Source: Fidelibacterota bacterium (GTDB lineage: Bacteria > Fidelibacterota > Fidelibacteria > Fidelibacterales > Fidelibacteraceae). Taken from it: a DNA stretch of 12,756 bases. How positions within the stretch are numbered: the first letter of the stretch is position 1; each line of letters opens with the position of its first letter. The stretch lies in contig JAUXEL010000038.1 of NCBI GenBank assembly GCA_030620575.1, forward strand, positions 1 through 12,756. Direction: 5' to 3'. Shown here in pieces: positions 7,082-12,756 of the stretch. Made by a program: the position numbers and the translations under genes. Under the pieces are notes generated by a model, which saw only the letters and a program-made list of their open reading frames with translations, was not told the DNA's origin and did not search any database.

Positions 7082-7269
7082 TCCGGCTTGGCGATCAATT
7101 ATATTATCACAACTTCATATGCTGCTATTGGACTTATTAGTTTCTTCACGGTCGGCGAAGATGAGGTAAGGGCATGGCAGAAGCTAAAGCAAAGGGCTTG
7201 GTTTGTCTTGAGGGGAAGGAATATATTGTAAAAAACGGTGATATATTGAATATTAGGTTTAATATCTAA
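7082..7269 (+). pseudogene. ychF: remnant of ychF (Obg-family GTPase/ATPase), C-terminal end with internal deletion
   Basis: Two blocks of the YchF C-terminus lie in neighbouring frames. Frame one (7082-7177) reads SGL, then ITTSYAAIGLISFF and TVGEDEVRAW, the conserved start of the TGS domain region. Frame two (about 7174-7269) reads AEAKAKGLVCLEGKEYIV and then KNGDILNIRFNI before TAA, which matches the YchF C-terminal end (LEGKEYIVxDGD...FRFNV). The roughly 35-40 residues that normally separate the blocks, including the GVIHSDFEKGF region, are missing. The whole N-terminal G domain is missing too. The deletion junction lies near GCATGGC at 7173-7178, where short homology between the two blocks could have promoted it. 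An intact ychF is expected elsewhere in the genome because the gene is nearly universal. Family assignment is from motif recall. Confidence 0.85.
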
Positions 7270-7273
7270 GAAC

Positions 7274-7308
7274 AGAAGCCGGAAGCGGGAAGCCAGAAGT
7301 TAGAAGTG
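7274..7308. repeat. heptamer tandem array, consensus RGAAGYN
   Basis: Five units of exactly 7 bases with GAAG fixed at positions 2-5 of each unit; examples are AGAAGCC and GGAAGCG. It starts 5 bases after the stop of the ychF remnant. The unit resembles the AGAAGGC unit after acpS. Confidence 0.8.
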
Positions 7309-7326
7309 GGGCGAATTAATTTTCGT

Positions 7327-7359
7327 CCTTTTATTTTATATGCTAAAATAAAGGTTTTT
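7327..7359 (+). terminator. possible AT-rich hairpin with T-run
   Basis: CCTTTTATTTTA (7327-7338) can pair with TAAAATAAAGG (7344-7354), allowing one bulged T, across a short loop, and TTTTT follows at 7355-7359. The stem is AT-rich and so weak. If real, it would have served the now broken ychF. Confidence 0.3.
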
Positions 7360-7446
7360 CAATAATCTCGGGTTTAAACACTGGGCTATTAAAATGAATC
7401 AAATTATTATTTCCGGAACATATTCAACCTGTTTTTGTTTGCATAA

Positions 7447-7476
7447 TTGACATTTTTTTAATTAATTATCTATTAT
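7447..7476 (+). promoter_or_regulatory. candidate serpin promoter
   Basis: Perfect TTGACA (7447-7452), an 18-base AT-rich spacer and TATTAT (7471-7476). Transcription would begin near 7483, leaving only about 14 bases before the ATG with the ribosome binding site AGAAGGA (7483-7489) at the very 5' end. Consensus match by eye. Confidence 0.45.
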
Positions 7477-7496
7477 ATATTTAGAAGGAATTAAAA

Positions 7497-9104
7497 ATGA
7501 AGAGATTAAGTTTTTTGTTATTTACGCTTCTGGTTTTAACATCTTGTCAGATTTTTTCGCCCGCAGATACCGCAACCGGATCCTTTAATCTGGAAATCAA
7601 TATGGCGGATGCAAGCCCTCAGACCGTATCTCTTATCTATCAGAATTCCGAAGGGGAATCAAGAAATGCTCTCGCAAGCCTGACAGCCCTCGGAAACGGT
7701 GATTATATTACAGCTGATATTAACGTCTTTTCAGGAAACTATAAACTTATGCGTTTCCTTGTGCTGAACGATCAGGATTCTATATTGGCCGCTGCACCTG
7801 TAAATGGTTCTACAAAAGCATTATCTGTATCATCATCATTACCTTATACTTTTAACGTCACTAGAAACAATACCATCACGGTTGAGCCTGAAATTGTGTC
7901 CTATAATGCTTCCGACACACCGGAACTTTACGGATATTCTTCTTCCTCCGTCAATGTCATCGGTTTATATGATGATTTTGCCAATTCGATAAACCATTTT
8001 TCTTTCGATATATTCAGAGAGCTCATCAAGGATAACGATGGGAATATTTTCATATCACCTGTCAGTATGGCTTATGCTTTCGGACTGCTATACCCGGGAA
8101 GCAGAACATACACAACAGAAGAGATCCGGAATGTTTTTTACTTGAATGATTTTACGGACGAAGAGTTATATCAGCTCTATAAAGATTTTGGTGATTATCT
8201 TATACACCTGGACGACGGTGTTACCTTTTCTTTGGCTCATGCTTTCTGGTATGATCCTGTATACCAACCTATGGGCAGTTATTTATCGATACTAACCTCT
8301 TACTTTGACACCGAAGTTTCGGCCCTTGATTTTGATAACACAAGCAATGCGGCTGATGTAATAAATGATTGGGCCTCAGATAATACGAACGGAAAGATCA
8401 AACAAGTTGTCGATGAAAGCGATGTCATCGATTTAATTGCCGCTCTGGCAAATGCAACGTATTTCAAAGGTAACTGGCTGAATGGCTTTGATGCAAAAGA
8501 TACACGCGCGGAAGTCTTTTACACGAATACAGCCGGCAGTGATTCGGTATCCTGCCAAATGATGCATGGGGGAACAGAGGAAGAACCATGGGGAATGAAT
8601 TACTATGGGAATGAAGATATTCAACTGGTTCGGATCCCCTTTAAGACAAACAGCTGTTATGAGATGGTTTGTGTCATGCCCCGAGACAAGTCTTGTGATG
8701 AATTGTTGGCAGACTTGGACGGAGATCAATGGGATACATGGATGGGATCCTCGTCATGTCGGGAACTTATTTTAAATATACCAAAATTTGAAGAATCCTT
8801 TAAATACTATTTAAAGAACCCTTTAATAAATCTTGGGATGCAAACCATGTTCGACAATGCCGATCTAACGGGAATGTTTTCTAATGTTAACAATTTAGCA
8901 GTAGACAATGTCATTCAGGGCACATTCATTTCCGTTGATGAAACCGGAGCCGAAGCGGCAGCTGTAACTGTAATAGGGATTTATGTAACTTCGGCGCCTT
9001 CTATTATTGAGTTAAGCTTTGATCACCCATTTATTTACGCGATCCAGGATGCGGAGACGCATGCGATCATCTTTATCGGGAAAATGACATCTCCGATTTC
9101 TTAG
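7497..9104 (+). CDS. lipoprotein serpin (serine protease inhibitor) with N-terminal extra domain
   Basis: Predicted cell-envelope serpin of 535 residues. The signal peptide ends in the lipobox LTSC with lipidated Cys17. Residues about 25-140 form a Ser/Thr/Asn-rich, beta-strand-like region not part of the serpin fold. The serpin domain runs from about 160 to 535: NIFISPVSMAYAFGLLYPGS (183-202), NATYFKGNW (319-327), MVCVMPRD (390-397) and the closing FDHPFIYAIQD (508-518). The hinge DETGAEAAAVT (481-491) has Gly484 at P15 and small residues from P12 to P8, the pattern of inhibitory serpins that can insert the loop. Counting from the hinge puts P1 at Thr498 and P1' at Ser499; counting back from the C-terminal strand gives Ala500, because the loop is about two residues longer than in alpha-1-antitrypsin. 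Either way small residues suggest elastase-like or subtilisin-like targets. The target is unknown. Confidence 0.93.
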   Translation: MKRLSFLLFTLLVLTSCQIFSPADTATGSFNLEINMADASPQTVSLIYQNSEGESRNALASLTALGNGDYITADINVFSGNYKLMRFLVLNDQDSILAAAPVNGSTKALSVSSSLPYTFNVTRNNTITVEPEIVSYNASDTPELYGYSSSSVNVIGLYDDFANSINHFSFDIFRELIKDNDGNIFISPVSMAYAFGLLYPGSRTYTTEEIRNVFYLNDFTDEELYQLYKDFGDYLIHLDDGVTFSLAHAFWYDPVYQPMGSYLSILTSYFDTEVSALDFDNTSNAADVINDWASDNTNGKIKQVVDESDVIDLIAALANATYFKGNWLNGFDAKDTRAEVFYTNTAGSDSVSCQMMHGGTEEEPWGMNYYGNEDIQLVRIPFKTNSCYEMVCVMPRDKSCDELLADLDGDQWDTWMGSSSCRELILNIPKFEESFKYYLKNPLINLGMQTMFDNADLTGMFSNVNNLAVDNVIQGTFISVDETGAEAAAVTVIGIYVTSAPSIIELSFDHPFIYAIQDAETHAIIFIGKMTSPIS

Positions 9105-9140
9105 GAATAAGGTTGGTTATAAAATAAGCCATTAAATAGA

Positions 9141-9175
9141 AACAGGGAGCGGTCATGATCGTTCCCTGTTTTATT
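9141..9175. terminator. bidirectional rho-independent terminator between serpin and clpX
   Basis: AACAGGGAGCGGTCA (9141-9155) and TGATCGTTCCCTGTT (9156-9170) are nearly perfect inverted copies, with two G-T wobbles in the stem, and TTTTATT follows. On the + strand it ends serpin transcription. On the - strand the stem is followed by a shorter AT-rich stretch and can stop clpX transcripts. It lies 36 bases after the serpin stop codon. Confidence 0.85.
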
Positions 9176-9186
9176 AGACTTGTGTT

Positions 9187-9240
9187 TTACGATTCACGCG
9201 TTATGCTACGAGTTACTCGTTATGCATCACGTGTCACGAG
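9187..9240. repeat. heptamer tandem array, units like TTACGAT / TCACGCG
   Basis: Three 7-base units (9187-9207), a 5-base ACGAG interruption, then four more 7-base units (9213-9240). Most units start T(T/C)A(C/T)G. The last three units lie inside clpX and encode, on the other strand, its final residues VTRDA and its stop codon. The same unit type recurs at 12481-12522 and 12607-12655. Confidence 0.75.
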
Positions 9241-10458
9241 AACATAGTCTTTTTTTCCATCGACAACATCTTTATCAATAACTACTTTTTCAATATCCTG
9301 CATATCCGGTGCACGGTACATTAAATCCAGCATAACATTTTCCATTACTGCGCGGAGAGCACGGGCACCGGTTTTACGTGTTATTGCCTGAGTAACAATT
9401 TCCTTCAACGCGCTTTTCTTCAATTCGAGCTTTATACCCTCTTGCTTAAGTAAGAAAGTATACTGTTTCATAAGGGCATTTTTGGGTTTTGTTAAAATAT
9501 TTATCAGAGCAGATTCATCAAGGTCATTCAGGCTTGTAATCACCGCCAAGCGTCCGACCAGTTCCGGAATAAATCCATATTGAACTAAGTCTTCAGGATT
9601 TACCAGCGCAAGCAATTCATTTTTATTCATACTTTTACTGGTTTGTGATTTTTCACCAAATCCAATTTCTTTCTTTCCGATCCTGTGCGCAACAACATCT
9701 TCAATTCCGTTAAAGGCACCGCCGCAGATAAACAGAATATTGCGGGTATCAATATGTACCATTTGGGCTTCAGGATGTTTTCGTCCGCCTTTAGGCGGTA
9801 CATGGGCGATCGTACCTTCCAAAATCTTCAGTAATGACTGCTGTACACCTTCGCCGCTGACATCCCGGGTAATAGAAGGATTAGCCGATTTACGGGCAAT
9901 TTTGTCAATTTCATCAATATAAATAATGCCATATTCTGCTTTTTGAGGGTCATAATCTGCAGACTGTAATAGACGAACAAGAATGTTTTCGACATCTTCA
10001 CCAACATATCCCGCTTCTGTCAGAACTGTTGCATCGGCAATCGCAAAAGGAACATTTAACTGACGGGCCAGTGTCTGCGCAATCAGGGTTTTCCCCGTCC
10101 CGGTAGGTCCAAGCATTAATATATTACTTTTATCAATCTCAATATCTTCATTGGCAATATGATTTTTAATGCGTTTATAATGGTTATATACTGCTACTGA
10201 AACTACACGTTTAGCATTTTCCTGCCCAATAATATAGTTATTCAGTCCCGCATGGATATTGGAAGGGGTTGGCAGCTTTTCCAGATTAAATTCCGGTGTT
10301 TTTTCAATCGATTTTTGATCCGAGATTTGAATAATTTCACTTGCAGCATGAATACAGTCGTCACAGATATACGTGTTGCCGTAGGCTCCCTGAATCAGCA
10401 TATTTGCTTCATTATCCGGGCGGCCGCAAAAGTGACACATTTTTTTTTCATTGTCCAT
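9220..10458 (-). CDS. clpX: ATP-dependent Clp protease, ATP-binding subunit ClpX
   Basis: AAA+ unfoldase that recognises, unfolds and threads proteins into ClpP. The protein has 412 residues, near the family norm. Domains in order: a C4 zinc-binding domain with Cys8, Cys11, Cys32 and Cys35; Walker A GPTGTGKT (117-124); pore loop GYVG (150-153); Walker B IIYIDEID (178-185); RKH loop (226-228); the IGF loop (265-267) that docks into ClpP; arginine finger Arg303 in VGRL; and sensor 2 GARALR (364-369). Every key element is intact. The start overlaps the clpP stop by one base (TAATG) with hardly any ribosome binding site, implying translational coupling. Odd: the C-terminal tail after the conserved core ends in repeat-derived codons (VTRDA). 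Confidence 0.98.
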   Translation of the reverse strand: MDNEKKMCHFCGRPDNEANMLIQGAYGNTYICDDCIHAASEIIQISDQKSIEKTPEFNLEKLPTPSNIHAGLNNYIIGQENAKRVVSVAVYNHYKRIKNHIANEDIEIDKSNILMLGPTGTGKTLIAQTLARQLNVPFAIADATVLTEAGYVGEDVENILVRLLQSADYDPQKAEYGIIYIDEIDKIARKSANPSITRDVSGEGVQQSLLKILEGTIAHVPPKGGRKHPEAQMVHIDTRNILFICGGAFNGIEDVVAHRIGKKEIGFGEKSQTSKSMNKNELLALVNPEDLVQYGFIPELVGRLAVITSLNDLDESALINILTKPKNALMKQYTFLLKQEGIKLELKKSALKEIVTQAITRKTGARALRAVMENVMLDLMYRAPDMQDIEKVVIDKDVVDGKKDYVLVTRDA

Positions 10459-11042
10459 TATTTTTTCTTTTTGATAATGTTATCTATTATACCATAGGCT
10501 TGGGCGTCTTTGGCAGACATAAAAAAGTCACGCTCAGTATCGACTTCGACTTTTTTAAGGGTCTGCCCGGTAGCATTACTAAGAATTTTATTCAGAATTG
10601 CCCGCATAGAAAGAATTTCTTTTGCATGTATTTCAATATCACTGGCCTGGCCTTGTGCCCCGCCAAGAGGTTGATGAATCATCACCCGTGTATTGGGAAG
10701 TGCCAGTCTTTTACCTTTTGTCCCGGCCGCCAATAAAACTGCCGCCATCGAAGTTGCCTGACCAACACATATTGTGGAAATATCCGGTTTGATATAATTC
10801 ATCGTGTCGAAAATCGCCAGTCCGGCAGTAATAATACCCCCGGGAGAATTAATATAGATATTGACATCTTTATCGGGATCTTCTGCTTCCAGAAATAACA
10901 ACTGGGCTATAACGACACTGCTGAGACTGTCGGTAATTTCACCATTTATAAATACAATGCGTTCCTTTAATAAACGCGAATAAATATCGTATGAGCGTTC
11001 ACCGCGACCGGTTTGTTCAATGACCATTGGTATTAAATTCAT
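10458..11042 (-). CDS. clpP: ATP-dependent Clp protease, proteolytic subunit ClpP
   Basis: Serine protease that forms the tetradecameric degradation chamber closed by ClpX. The protein has 194 residues, a standard length. The catalytic triad is present: Ser98 in GQATSMAA, His123 in MIHQPLGG and Asp172 in DTERDFFM. The segment NIYINSPGG (61-69), which forms the oxyanion region, is also seen. The N-terminal start MNLIPMVIEQTGRGER matches the mature family N-terminus with almost no propeptide. The start codon overlaps the tig stop by four bases (ATGA), with AAGGA nine bases upstream inside tig, so expression is coupled to tig. The order tig-clpP-clpX is the widespread bacterial arrangement. Confidence 0.98.
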   Translation of the reverse strand: MNLIPMVIEQTGRGERSYDIYSRLLKERIVFINGEITDSLSSVVIAQLLFLEAEDPDKDVNIYINSPGGIITAGLAIFDTMNYIKPDISTICVGQATSMAAVLLAAGTKGKRLALPNTRVMIHQPLGGAQGQASDIEIHAKEILSMRAILNKILSNATGQTLKKVEVDTERDFFMSAKDAQAYGIIDNIIKKKK

Positions 11043-12328
11043 TGACCCATTTCCTTCAGGCGTGCTTTTCGCGCTACCTTTTTGGTTTTAATTTTAGCAA
11101 ACGATTTGATATGATCTGTCAATTTCGTATTGATCATATCGTCGTGTAGCTGATTCCGGATCTGCGACGATTGATAATACTTTTCGTAGCTTTCCCGCAG
11201 ATCTTCGTTGACATCTTTGAGCATATCTGCTATTTTTGTATCAATATCTTCTTCCGAAATACTTATTTCGTCTTCTTTGATGATCTTGTTTTTAACCAAC
11301 TGCCATTTGAGGCTTTTTTCAGCGGTTTCACGATAATTTTCAATTACAGCCGCTTCATCCATTTCCGGATCGGCGGGATAACGCTTCTTCATATCTTCAT
11401 ATATGTTTTTTGCATATTCTTCTACAACAGATTTTGGAAGTTCAATATCACTTAAACAATTAATAAAAAAATCGGCAATTTGTTCTTCTGTGCGTTGGAC
11501 AGACTGATTGGTCCAATGGTTTTCAAGTTCTTTTCGTGTTTTTTCTTTTAATGCATCAAGATTTTCACCGTCAGGGTTGACTGTTTGGGCAAATTCATCA
11601 TTTAATTCCGGTAATATATGCTCTTCAACTGCTGTTACATCAAGTTTAAAAATATGATCATCGTCTTTTTTATTCTCAGCTTTCAGGGTGATTGTGCGTG
11701 TTTCACCAGCCATTACTCCGATTAATGCTTTTTCGGCTTCTTCATCAAAGGGTGCCTTCCCAAGAATGATCCGGCTGCCTTTTGATTCATTAAGAACTGT
11801 CTTATCCTTAGCTAATTCCTGAACATCGGCAATAATATGATATCCGGCTTTTGCAGCATCTTCCACCGGTTTAACCTCTGCAGCATTTTCACGCATATGA
11901 AGCAAAGATTCTTCTATGTCTCCAGATTCAATAATATAGTGATTTTCCTCTATTGGAAATCCGTTCTTATATTTTGGCATATCCCATTCCGGCATCACTT
12001 CGAATTTTACTGTGAGTTTTAAGGGATTGTTTTTTTTAAAATCTAAATCTGATAGTTCCGGCTGATTTACGGGCACTAATTTTTTCTCATCCAGGGCCTT
12101 GCCGTAATAGTCGGTAAATTTTTCATTGACAAAATCATAATCTATCCGGGGACCAAATTTCTTTTCAATAATTGCCATTGGAACTTTACCTTTTCGAAAA
12201 CCTGTTAATTCGACTTTTTTTGCAAAATCTTTTGCAAATGCATTATAATCCTGCTCAATATCTTCCCATGCATGTTCGAACGTCATTTCACGTTCGTTGG
12301 CACTTATTTCTTTTACGGTAATTTTCAC
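11039..12328 (-). CDS. tig: trigger factor, ribosome-associated chaperone
   Basis: Binds ribosomal protein L23 at the exit tunnel and shields new chains. The protein has 429 residues (E. coli has 432). The ribosome-docking signature GFRKGKVP lies at 43-50 in the N-terminal domain (1-115). The FKBP-like domain is at about 160-236 and the C-terminal cradle, rich in helices and charged residues, runs from LPELNDEF (239-246) to the end. The FKBP region is about ten residues short and lacks the usual GxxxxGFE active-site pattern (here APFDEEAEKALIGVMAGET), so prolyl isomerase activity is doubtful. The start is GTG (12326-12328): AAAGGAG at 12334-12340 is well placed for it and the protein aligns with the family from this position. 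First gene of the tig-clpP-clpX operon. Confidence 0.96.
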   Translation of the reverse strand: MKITVKEISANEREMTFEHAWEDIEQDYNAFAKDFAKKVELTGFRKGKVPMAIIEKKFGPRIDYDFVNEKFTDYYGKALDEKKLVPVNQPELSDLDFKKNNPLKLTVKFEVMPEWDMPKYKNGFPIEENHYIIESGDIEESLLHMRENAAEVKPVEDAAKAGYHIIADVQELAKDKTVLNESKGSRIILGKAPFDEEAEKALIGVMAGETRTITLKAENKKDDDHIFKLDVTAVEEHILPELNDEFAQTVNPDGENLDALKEKTRKELENHWTNQSVQRTEEQIADFFINCLSDIELPKSVVEEYAKNIYEDMKKRYPADPEMDEAAVIENYRETAEKSLKWQLVKNKIIKEDEISISEEDIDTKIADMLKDVNEDLRESYEKYYQSSQIRNQLHDDMINTKLTDHIKSFAKIKTKKVARKARLKEMGQ

Positions 12329-12354
12329 GGTGGCTCCTTTACATTTTAGGCGCT

Positions 12355-12383
12355 AATATACAATGAGATACGTCAAAAGGCAA
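12355..12383 (-). promoter_or_regulatory. candidate promoter of tig-clpP-clpX
   Basis: On the - strand TTGCCT (12378-12383), a 17-base spacer and TATATT (12355-12360) lie so that transcription would start about 20 bases before the GTG of tig. No heat-shock inverted repeat of the CIRCE type is visible. Confidence 0.5.
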
Positions 12384-12441
12384 AGTGTATTAGTGGTTTA
12401 TGGATTAAGCGAATGATCGCTGTTAAAGAGTTGAGCTGTTG

Positions 12442-12469
12442 AGAATGGAAAATGGAGAATGAGGAAATG
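12442..12469. repeat. heptamer array, unit RRAATGR
   Basis: Four 7-base units: AGAATGG, AAAATGG and two variants. The purine-rich unit recalls those after acpS and ychF but with AATG in place of GAAG. Confidence 0.6.
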
Positions 12470-12480
12470 AAAATTGCAAG

Positions 12481-12522
12481 TTACGACTTACGCTTTATGA
12501 TTTACGGTTTCCGTCTTCGCCC
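12481..12522. repeat. heptamer array, unit TTACGNY
   Basis: Six consecutive 7-base units beginning TTACGAC and TTACGCT, each starting TT, running without a phase slip into TTCGCCC. Confidence 0.8.
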
Positions 12523-12606
12523 CATTAGTTTATTCATTAGTGAGTTTTACATATTTTAACGATATCAATGACTCTTCCCTATAAACCCAATGGCTACGCC
12601 GGACAA

Positions 12607-12655
12607 GCACGGTTCACGGGTTACGGTTTACGACTCACGGTTCACCCGTCTTCAC
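12607..12655. repeat. heptamer array, unit TYACGGN
   Basis: Seven 7-base units; the inner five have the form T(C/T)AC followed by three variable bases, for example TCACGGG and TTACGGT. It leads directly into the GC hairpin at 12657. Confidence 0.8.
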
Positions 12656-12656
12656 T

Positions 12657-12717
12657 GCCCCGAAGTATCCGGGGCCGGGCAGGCTATTTGCGCTCTTATT
12701 TCTTCGACCATTCGGGA
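12657..12717. repeat. GC-rich hairpin and fragment of the composite repeat
   Basis: GCCCCGA (12657-12663), a 4-base loop AGTA and TCCGGGGC (12668-12675) form the same hairpin type as at 500 and 5069, with one extra C. Bases 12670-12685 are an inverted near-copy (one mismatch) of 484-499. CGACCATTCGGGA at 12705-12717 is an exact 13-base copy of 5192-5204 within the fabZ-side composite element. Confidence 0.65.
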
Positions 12718-12756
12718 TTCCTCTCCGTCAAACGACGGTTCGGATCAACCCGAAAG

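Larger units (their letters stand above)
12384..12756. other. gene-free region built largely of repeats
   Basis: No open reading frame of interest is present. Three heptamer arrays, one GC hairpin and repeat fragments make up much of this stretch; the 12523-12606 part shows nothing I can name. The region continues past the right edge. Confidence 0.6.

Noticed and set aside
10341..10736. 131-codon + strand frame across clpX/clpP
   Set aside because: It runs antisense to two unmistakable genes and has no domain or ribosome binding site.

Overview
The window carries housekeeping genes of a Gram-negative-type bacterium. Two predicted lipoproteins have lipobox signal peptides, and the fatty-acid genes encode a dissociated type II synthase. 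The intergenic DNA is crowded with phased 7- and 8-base tandem arrays and with GC-rich hairpins of the form YCCCGA-loop-TCGGGR. From memory, this style of spacer DNA occurs in Bacteroidota and related FCB-group lineages (including Cloacimonadota-like genomes). The taxonomic guess is an inference only; no rRNA gene or other taxon marker is present.

Layout, left to right. (1) 66-4917, + strand: a fatty-acid synthesis cluster acpS - acpP - fabH - fabG - fabF - fabZ. It supplies the carrier protein, the enzyme that primes it with phosphopantetheine, the initiating condensing enzyme, the elongating condensing enzyme, the ketoreductase and the dehydratase. fabG-fabF-fabZ are tightly packed, while acpP and fabH sit behind gene-free spacers of about 300 and 470 bases. 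fabD (malonyl transacylase) and an enoyl reductase are not in the window. (2) 4918-5291: an inverted-repeat composite element between the convergent fabZ and the next gene. (3) 5292-6536, - strand: a right-handed beta-helix lipoprotein. (4) 6537-7496: a long spacer holding promoter candidates for the divergent lipoprotein genes, a broken remnant of the C-terminal end of the GTPase gene ychF, and a heptamer array. (5) 7497-9104, + strand: a serpin fused behind an N-terminal beta-rich region and a lipoprotein signal. (6) 9141-9175: a strong bidirectional terminator. (7) 12328-9220, - strand: the classic tig-clpP-clpX operon, with genes overlapping by 4 and 1 bases and a good promoter in front. 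(8) 12384-12756: three further heptamer arrays and a GC-rich hairpin.

How the parts work together: the fab genes form one pathway module, and tig-clpP-clpX form a protein folding and degradation module (ribosome-bound chaperone, protease chamber, unfoldase). The two lipoproteins are accessory surface or periplasmic proteins of unproven role; the serpin probably traps a serine or cysteine protease outside the cytoplasm.

The most noteworthy non-obvious signals are the ychF remnant, the family of strictly phased heptamer arrays (two of which encode the last codons and stop codons of acpS and clpX), the conserved-stem/variable-loop hairpin family, and the degenerate FKBP domain of trigger factor. 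I did not find a convincing new multi-gene system, CRISPR array, tRNA or rRNA.
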